This document shows positions 58,741 through 64,000 of a DNA stretch of 64,000 nt, in pieces. The translations under genes and the position numbers were made by a program. How positions within the stretch are numbered: the first letter of the stretch is position 1; every line of letters begins with the position of its first letter. The notes beneath the pieces are model-generated. The model saw nothing but the letters and a program-made list of their open reading frames with translations. It was not told the origin of the DNA and made no database searches. This DNA comes from Marinomonas sp. THO17 (GTDB taxonomy: Bacteria; Pseudomonadota; Gammaproteobacteria; Pseudomonadales; Marinomonadaceae): contig NZ_AP031575.1 in NCBI RefSeq assembly GCF_040436405.1, forward strand, positions 1,058,501 through 1,122,500. The letters run 5' to 3'.

Positions 58741-60426
58741 TTACTCTTGGCCTTCTAGTTGAGCTTTGATCAAATCACCGATAGTGGTAGGACCATTAGC
58801 TTCAACTTGCTGTTGCTTCTCAGAGTGAGATTTCAACGCTGCTTTCTCTTCGCTAGCATCTTTCTGCTTGATAGAGATAGCGATTGTACGAGCTTTACGA
58901 TCAACATTGATGATCGCTGCTTCTACAGAATCACCCTCTTTAAGAGCAGTGGTTGCATCTTCAACACGCTCACGGCTGATTTCTGATACTTTAAGTGTTG
59001 CTTCAACACCTTCAGCAAGAGTCACAACCGCTGCTTTCGCATCAACTTCAGAGACAGTACCTGTTACGATAGCGCCTTTGTCGTTTTCAGCAACATAAGC
59101 TAGGAAAGGATCTTCTTCTAGCTGTTTAACACCTAGAGAGATACGCTCACGTTCAGCGTCGATAGACAATACAACTGTTTCTAGCATATCGCCTTTCTTG
59201 TATTGACGAACTGCTTCTTCACCCGCTTCGTCCCAAGATAGGTCAGATAGGTGAACCAAACCGTCGATGCCACCGTCAAGACCGATGAATACACCAAAGT
59301 CAGTGATAGACTTGATGGCACCAGAGATCTTGTCGCCTTTGTTGAAAGATGTTGCAAATTCTTCCCATGGGTTCATTGTACATTGCTTGATACCCAAAGA
59401 GATACGACGACGTTCTTCGTCGATATCAAGAACCATCACTTCAACTTCGTCACCGATTTGAACAACTTTAGATGGGTGAATGTTCTTGTTTGTCCAATCC
59501 ATTTCAGAAACGTGAACAAGACCTTCAACACCTTCTTCTAGCTCAGCAAAGCAACCGTAGTCAGTTAGGTTAGTGACCTTAGCAGTAACTTTGGTGTTCT
59601 CTGGGTAACGTGCTTTGATAGCAACCCATGGATCTTCACCCAATTGCTTAAGACCTAGTGATACACGGTTACGCTCACGGTCGAACTTAAGTACTTTAAC
59701 ATCGATTTCATCGCCAACTGCAATGATTTCGCTTGGGTGCTTAATGCGTTTCCAAGCCATGTCAGTGATGTGAAGAAGACCATCAACACCACCAAGATCA
59801 ACGAATGCACCGTAGTCAGTAAGGTTCTTAACGATACCTTTAACTTCTTGACCTTCTTCAAGAGAAGCAAGCAATGTTTCACGCTCAGCGCTGTTAGTCG
59901 CTTCCATAACGGCACGACGAGAAACAACAACGTTGTTACGTTTTTGATCAAGCTTGATAAGTTTGAACTCTAGATCCACACCTTCCAAATGAGATGTGTC
60001 GCGGATTGGGCGAACATCTACCAAAGAGCCTGGTAGGAAAGCACGGATGTTAGCGATATCAACAGTGAAGCCACCTTTAACTTTACCGTTAATCACACCG
60101 TGAACGATGGCATTTTCTTCGTAAGCTTTTTCAAGCACAGACCAAGTCTCTGCACGCTTAGCTTTTTCACGAGACAGTTTAGTCTCACCGAAACCATCTT
60201 CAACAGCGTCAAGTGCAACTTTTACTTCATCACCGATGTTTAAGTTGAACTCACCACTTTCCGTTAGGAACTGAGAACGAGGAATTACGCCTTCAGATTT
60301 AAGACCTGCATGAACAGTTACCCATTCATTGTCAATATCAACAATAATACCAGTAACAATTGAGCCAGGCGCCATTTCAACGCTTTGTAGGCTTTCTTCA
60401 AACAGTTCTGCGAAGCTTTGAGTCAT
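58741..60426 (-). CDS. rpsA: 30S ribosomal protein S1
   Basis: Helps mRNA bind the 30S subunit. It is 561 aa with six S1 repeats, the normal number for gammaproteobacteria; examples are [22 protein letters not shown] and [24 protein letters not shown]. It follows cmk by 180 bp and has its own promoter-like element. In E. coli and Pseudomonas ihfB follows rpsA; here convergent trmO-type genes follow instead. Confidence 0.98.
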   Translation of the reverse strand: MTQSFAELFEESLQSVEMAPGSIVTGIIVDIDNEWVTVHAGLKSEGVIPRSQFLTESGEFNLNIGDEVKVALDAVEDGFGETKLSREKAKRAETWSVLEKAYEENAIVHGVINGKVKGGFTVDIANIRAFLPGSLVDVRPIRDTSHLEGVDLEFKLIKLDQKRNNVVVSRRAVMEATNSAERETLLASLEEGQEVKGIVKNLTDYGAFVDLGGVDGLLHITDMAWKRIKHPSEIIAVGDEIDVKVLKFDRERNRVSLGLKQLGEDPWVAIKARYPENTKVTAKVTNLTDYGCFAELEEGVEGLVHVSEMDWTNKNIHPSKVVQIGDEVEVMVLDIDEERRRISLGIKQCTMNPWEEFATSFNKGDKISGAIKSITDFGVFIGLDGGIDGLVHLSDLSWDEAGEEAVRQYKKGDMLETVVLSIDAERERISLGVKQLEEDPFLAYVAENDKGAIVTGTVSEVDAKAAVVTLAEGVEATLKVSEISRERVEDATTALKEGDSVEAAIINVDRKARTIAISIKQKDASEEKAALKSHSEKQQQVEANGPTTIGDLIKAQLEGQE

Positions 60427-60556
60427 TGTATTTCCTATATAATCGGCTTAGAGAACTAAGCCTTAACCACACTGCCAGCAAGATGTGGGTCAGTTTTTAT
60501 AAAATTTGCGATGCAGGCATACTGGCCCCCACATCGACTTGTTTAATATTTGATCT

Positions 60557-60565
60557 ATTTTAGCA
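60557..60565 (-). promoter_or_regulatory. Extended -10 element for rpsA
   Basis: The minus strand reads TGCTAAAAT, an extended -10 (TGn plus TAAAAT). The -35 region is poor. It is about 130 bp upstream of the rpsA ATG, a leader length that would allow the S1 autoregulation known in E. coli; the leader structure itself is not evident. Confidence 0.45.
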
Positions 60566-60606
60566 CACTTAATAGGTAAAAAAGAATACACGCAAAAAAG
60601 AACAAG

Positions 60607-61290
60607 CTATACAAAACCCGCCTTGGCTGTTTCAGCAAGGAGAATCTCGACAACTTGTTCTATGCTTAAGTCAGTGCTATCAATTACCAAGGCACCTGCA
60701 GCCGGTACCAGAGGTGCGATCGGACGATTCGCGTCACGTTCATCACGCTCTTTAATGGCGCTTACTAATTCGTCTAGATTAACAGTTTCACCCTTTTGCT
60801 GCAATTGCAGAAGACGTCTTTGTGCACGTTCTTCCGCGGAAGCCGTTAGAAAAATCTTAATTTGTGCCATTGGGAAAACAACTGTCCCCATATCGCGGCC
60901 ATCTGCAACTAAACCGGGCATCTGAGCAAAAGCACGCTGACGCAGTAAAAGTCCCTCACGCACTTCCGGTATGGCCGCTAACTTTGATGCAGCATTACCA
61001 ACCTCTTCTGTACGTATTGCTTGAGTAACCACTTCACCTTCAAGGATGATTTCCACCTTTCCTTCTGATGACTGCTGAAACTGAATATCCAAATGTTCAG
61101 CCAATACCTTCAGAGTTTCTACATCATTTTCAGACATACCGTGGTGTGACACTGCTAAAGCTAAAAGTCGATACAAAGCACCACTGTCTAATAAATGCCA
61201 TCCCAGTTTTTCCGCAACTAATTGACTCACGGTGCCTTTACCTGCACCGCTTGGACCATCAATGGTAATGACTGGGCTTTGGTTAATCAT
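60607..61290 (-). CDS. cmk: Cytidylate kinase
   Basis: Phosphorylates CMP and dCMP. It is 227 aa. P-loop [15 protein letters not shown] and [15 protein letters not shown]-binding segment are intact; [13 protein letters not shown] and [13 protein letters not shown] follow. It lies 18 bp after the tyrA-aroA fusion, the standard neighbour. Confidence 0.97.
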   Translation of the reverse strand: MINQSPVITIDGPSGAGKGTVSQLVAEKLGWHLLDSGALYRLLALAVSHHGMSENDVETLKVLAEHLDIQFQQSSEGKVEIILEGEVVTQAIRTEEVGNAASKLAAIPEVREGLLLRQRAFAQMPGLVADGRDMGTVVFPMAQIKIFLTASAEERAQRRLLQLQQKGETVNLDELVSAIKERDERDANRPIAPLVPAAGALVIDSTDLSIEQVVEILLAETAKAGFV

Positions 61291-61308
61291 AACTCTTCCT
61301 CTTAATCA

Positions 61309-63531
61309 CTATGGCGCAACAGAACAATGTAAACCCAATTGTCTAGCCAACGCCTCTAACTCATTAAATTCTTGTAATAAGGTTTGGCAATCCTTTACCT
61401 GTGTTAATTGTTGACTACGAACACCTAAAGCCAACATAGCTAGCGCTAAATATTGATCGCCCGCACTGTCTATTTCACCTCCTTGTGGAACACTGCCTGA
61501 TATCAATAAATCCGCATCCTTTATCTCGACTTTCACCTGCATCTGCTGTAGTGCATCTGCTAATGCCAATATTCTGTCTTCATGATAATAGGGCAGAAAC
61601 TTAATACCCTGTATATGAGACTGTCCTTTGGCATACACTGCCGCTACACACAATAAAGGTAACAAACTTCTCACTCGATACGCTTGCTCAGCCAACAAGT
61701 GAACCGCTGACAATTCAGCAAAACGCACCACCATGCTACCTTCAAACACACCAGAAGCATTTTTTTCGGGCAATTCCAAATCTGCCCCCATACGCTTGAG
61801 CAGCTGAAAATACTGAAATGCCTGATCATCTAAACTCAGGTTTTTTATTTCCAGCTCGGAGCCAGGCAATAAGCTTGCCAACAAGGTCATCCACGCAACA
61901 GCATACACATCTGCACAAATATCCAGTTGTACCGAATGCAATAACAGACTTTCCACTTTGACCGCGTTTGCAGAGCGCGACATTCTAACACCGAAACGGT
62001 GCAACATAACCTCTATCTGGCCAATCTCTTCACCAACACCAGCAATGACCGTCTTCTCTCCCATCATTAGAGAGGCCATGAAGGCTGCCATCGTTTGTTT
62101 ATGAGATGCTTTCGTTAAGGCAATGGTCAATTCTGAGCCATTTATTGGCTTCACATGTGCTGGCAAACAGTCTTCTCGTTCAAAGGTCAATTCACAGCCC
62201 ATTTGCCTTAGCAAACCAAATAAATCGGTCCAAGCCCGATCCAGCAAGGCTTCATCAGCCGTAACTGCAACAGCAAAACCCTGTCCAGCCAAAACCGGCA
62301 ACAAAGTATGCAAACTTAACTCAGAATGGTGGAAATTAATCGGGGCAATGGGGGCTTTTAAACCCCTTAATCCTACACCATGCACTCGTAATCGATTTGT
62401 CGACAGAGCTTCGATCACCACCCCCATATCTCGCAATGCTTGAATGGTGACTTGCACTTCACCGTCTAAACTGACATTTCGCAAATCACTGATATCTTCA
62501 CAAAGCGCCGCTATAGTAATCGCGATATGTGACAAAGATTTGTCACCCGGCAAAGAAATATCACCTTGCAGTACAGAAGCCGGAAAAACTTGCATAGCAA
62601 CCGAACTGATATCCTTTTGCACATCACTGGTACGTTGCTCTAACAGTCGTAAAAAGTGATCACGAGCCGATTTGGCGCGGGTAAATACACCAAACATACT
62701 GGCGCCATCGCCCTGCTCAATCGCCTGACGCATATCCGCTAAACGCTCAGTAAATTGATCAAGGGTTGCCAAGGTTGCCTCTTTATTCGCCAAGAAAACA
62801 TCGCGCCACATCACAGGATCACTGGAAGCGATACGAGTAAAATCCCGAAAACCACCGGCGGCAAATTTAAAGATATCCTGACTGCGATCACTATTTGCTA
62901 AAGCATCTACCAAGGTGTAAGCCAACAAATGTGGTAAATGACTGGATGACGCCAAGACATGATCGTGATGTGTCACATCCATACTCACCACATCAGCCCC
63001 TATGGCTCGCCATAAACGATGCAATCGATCCACCAACACAGGATCACTGTTCAAGACAGGCGTGACGATCGCCATGTGTTTTTCAAACAATTGAGAATTG
63101 GCTGCCAGCACGCCACTTTTTTCGGCACCAGCAATAGGATGCCCTGGAATGAAGTTGGGCGGCATAACACCGAACACTCGTTCAGCGGCAGACACCACAC
63201 TACCTTTGGTAGATCCTACATCCGTGATTAGGGTTTGTTCATTAAGAAAGGGTTTGATTTCACTCAGTACTGACGCCATGGCACGCACTGGTGTGGCCAG
63301 AACGATCACATCCATTTTCGCTACATAATCGGCTGTCAATTGCGCAGGATAATCAATCACCCCAGTAGACACACCTAATGCCAACTCCCCTTCACGACGA
63401 TCTACTGCATATAAGGTAGCCAAGCCACGCTCTTTCAATGCTTTTGCGAAAGAGCCGCCAATCATACCCAAACCGACAATCATGACATTGCCAAAGTGAT
63501 TCTGCTCTTGTTTAGTCGTATTCTCTATCAA
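61309..63531 (-). CDS. tyrA: Prephenate dehydrogenase fused to a degenerate EPSP synthase-like domain
   Basis: 740-aa fusion, same architecture as the Pseudomonas TyrA-AroA protein. The N-terminal about 300 residues are an intact NAD-dependent prephenate/arogenate dehydrogenase: GLGMIGGSF (20-28), TDVGSTKG, IPGHPIAGAEKSG, SHLPHL (H198 region) and GGFRDFTRIASSDPVMW. The C-terminal part (about 315-740) aligns along its whole length with EPSP synthase but most active-site motifs are changed. PGDKS (K331, S332) remains, but the following Arg is I336; the N-S-G-T motif reads HHSEL (401-405); the S-A-Q motif, the D-E-F-P Asp, K-E-S-D-R (now YHEDR, 649-653) and D-H-R (now GDQYL) are lost. No stop or frameshift. 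Tyrosine synthesis is likely; AroA activity is doubtful. Confidence 0.9.
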   Translation of the reverse strand: MIENTTKQEQNHFGNVMIVGLGMIGGSFAKALKERGLATLYAVDRREGELALGVSTGVIDYPAQLTADYVAKMDVIVLATPVRAMASVLSEIKPFLNEQTLITDVGSTKGSVVSAAERVFGVMPPNFIPGHPIAGAEKSGVLAANSQLFEKHMAIVTPVLNSDPVLVDRLHRLWRAIGADVVSMDVTHHDHVLASSSHLPHLLAYTLVDALANSDRSQDIFKFAAGGFRDFTRIASSDPVMWRDVFLANKEATLATLDQFTERLADMRQAIEQGDGASMFGVFTRAKSARDHFLRLLEQRTSDVQKDISSVAMQVFPASVLQGDISLPGDKSLSHIAITIAALCEDISDLRNVSLDGEVQVTIQALRDMGVVIEALSTNRLRVHGVGLRGLKAPIAPINFHHSELSLHTLLPVLAGQGFAVAVTADEALLDRAWTDLFGLLRQMGCELTFEREDCLPAHVKPINGSELTIALTKASHKQTMAAFMASLMMGEKTVIAGVGEEIGQIEVMLHRFGVRMSRSANAVKVESLLLHSVQLDICADVYAVAWMTLLASLLPGSELEIKNLSLDDQAFQYFQLLKRMGADLELPEKNASGVFEGSMVVRFAELSAVHLLAEQAYRVRSLLPLLCVAAVYAKGQSHIQGIKFLPYYHEDRILALADALQQMQVKVEIKDADLLISGSVPQGGEIDSAGDQYLALAMLALGVRSQQLTQVKDCQTLLQEFNELEALARQLGLHCSVAP

Positions 63532-63546
63532 TCTCGCATCACCTGT

Positions 63547-64000
63547 TTATAGCACTGCCACTGGATAAGAACCCAAAACCTTCACTTCAGAGGCCCGCTC
63601 ACGTAACTCTTCGATGACCGCCTGACACTCAGGGTCTTGATAATGACCAACGAAATCTATGTAGAAAATATAGCCCCAGCGACTCATTAAAGATGGCCGC
63701 GTTTCCAAACGTGTCATATCCACCTTATGACGTTCAAAAGCTTCCAATAAGCGATACAAAGCACCTGGCTCATTCTTCGCACTGATCAGTAAAGACGTCT
63801 TATCCTTTCCACTGGCTGGCACATCCTGAGTTCCCACTATTAAAAAACGTGTTGTGTTATCAGGATGATCTTCAACATTCGCAGACACCTTATCAAGGCC
63901 ATAAAGTTCACAAGCAACTTCTCCAGCAATCGCAGCAATGATACGACCATCCTGAGGATCTTGCGCCGCCAAACGCGCAGCTTCTGCATTTGAACTTACT
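63547..64000 (-). CDS. pheA: Prephenate dehydratase (P-protein), N-terminus outside window
   Basis: Makes phenylpyruvate from prephenate. Only the C-terminal 150 residues are visible, starting within VSSNAEAARLAA, which reads through to the window edge. The catalytic TRF motif (NTTRFLIVG) and the ACT regulatory domain (GALYRLLEAF, then the E-T-R-P motif) are present. Fifteen bases before the tyrA fusion, as in pseudomonads. Whether an N-terminal chorismate mutase domain exists cannot be seen. Confidence 0.95.
   Translation of the reverse strand, partial: VSSNAEAARLAAQDPQDGRIIAAIAGEVACELYGLDKVSANVEDHPDNTTRFLIVGTQDVPASGKDKTSLLISAKNEPGALYRLLEAFERHKVDMTRLETRPSLMSRWGYIFYIDFVGHYQDPECQAVIEELRERASEVKVLGSYPVAVL

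Overview
The window is chromosomal DNA from a gammaproteobacterium. Gene order and protein style point to the Oceanospirillales, most likely Marinomonas or a close relative: proA-nadD-rsfS-rlmH-mrdA-rodA-mltB-rlpA-dacA-ybeD-lipB-lipA, pheA / tyrA-aroA fusion / cmk / rpsA, an sdhCDAB-sucAB-lpd block next to gltA, a NasST-type nitrate assimilation cluster and a Lap-type secretion/c-di-GMP block. The organism name is inference. I found no rRNA, tRNA, CRISPR array, phage or insertion sequence; the region is dense core genome.

Layout. 1-9.4 kb (minus): TCA cycle operon sdhCDAB-sucA-sucB-lpdA, with lpdA cut by the window edge. 10-11.3 kb (plus): gltA, divergent from sdhC. 11.3-15.2 kb: a zinc-ribbon-like small protein and a DUF2066 protein (minus), divergent from purM-purN-DUF3108 (plus). 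15.2-29.4 kb (minus): nitrate/nitrite assimilation. NasT and NasS are followed by an NrtABC-type importer, a flavoprotein, NirB, NirD, NasA, a TrpD2-like protein and MobA. Two sigma-54-like promoters, one NtrC-like site and two leader terminators with hexaloop hairpins suggest nitrogen control plus NasT antitermination at two points, before nrtA and before nasA. 29.6-37.2 kb: a LuxR-type regulator, LapC and LapB secretion components, a small conserved protein, LapD and LapG. 37.2-41.9 kb: DUF1244, a DTW protein, pdxJ, a Tag-like protein, a FrnE-like DsbA protein, bfd and two bacterioferritins. 42-46.2 kb: parC, a bicupin-like protein and an ABM-GNAT fusion. 46.5-57.4 kb (minus): lipoate synthesis, cell-wall elongation and housekeeping genes. 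57.5-58.6 kb (plus): a TrmO-like protein and a small charged protein. 58.7-64 kb (minus): pheA (partial), a tyrA-aroA fusion, cmk and rpsA.

Most notable observations: (1) the EPSP synthase half of the TyrA-AroA fusion is full length and in frame but has lost most catalytic motifs, so it looks like a pseudoenzyme; (2) nrtA and nasA each have their own apparent sigma-54 promoter and ANTAR-type attenuator; (3) the two bacterioferritin subunits are complementary, one keeping the ferroxidase ligands and the other the haem methionine; (4) a monooxygenase-like ABM domain is fused to a RimJ-type acetyltransferase; (5) SucB carries two almost identical lipoyl domains; (6) an orphan plus-strand terminator near 46.4 kb may end an unannotated small RNA.
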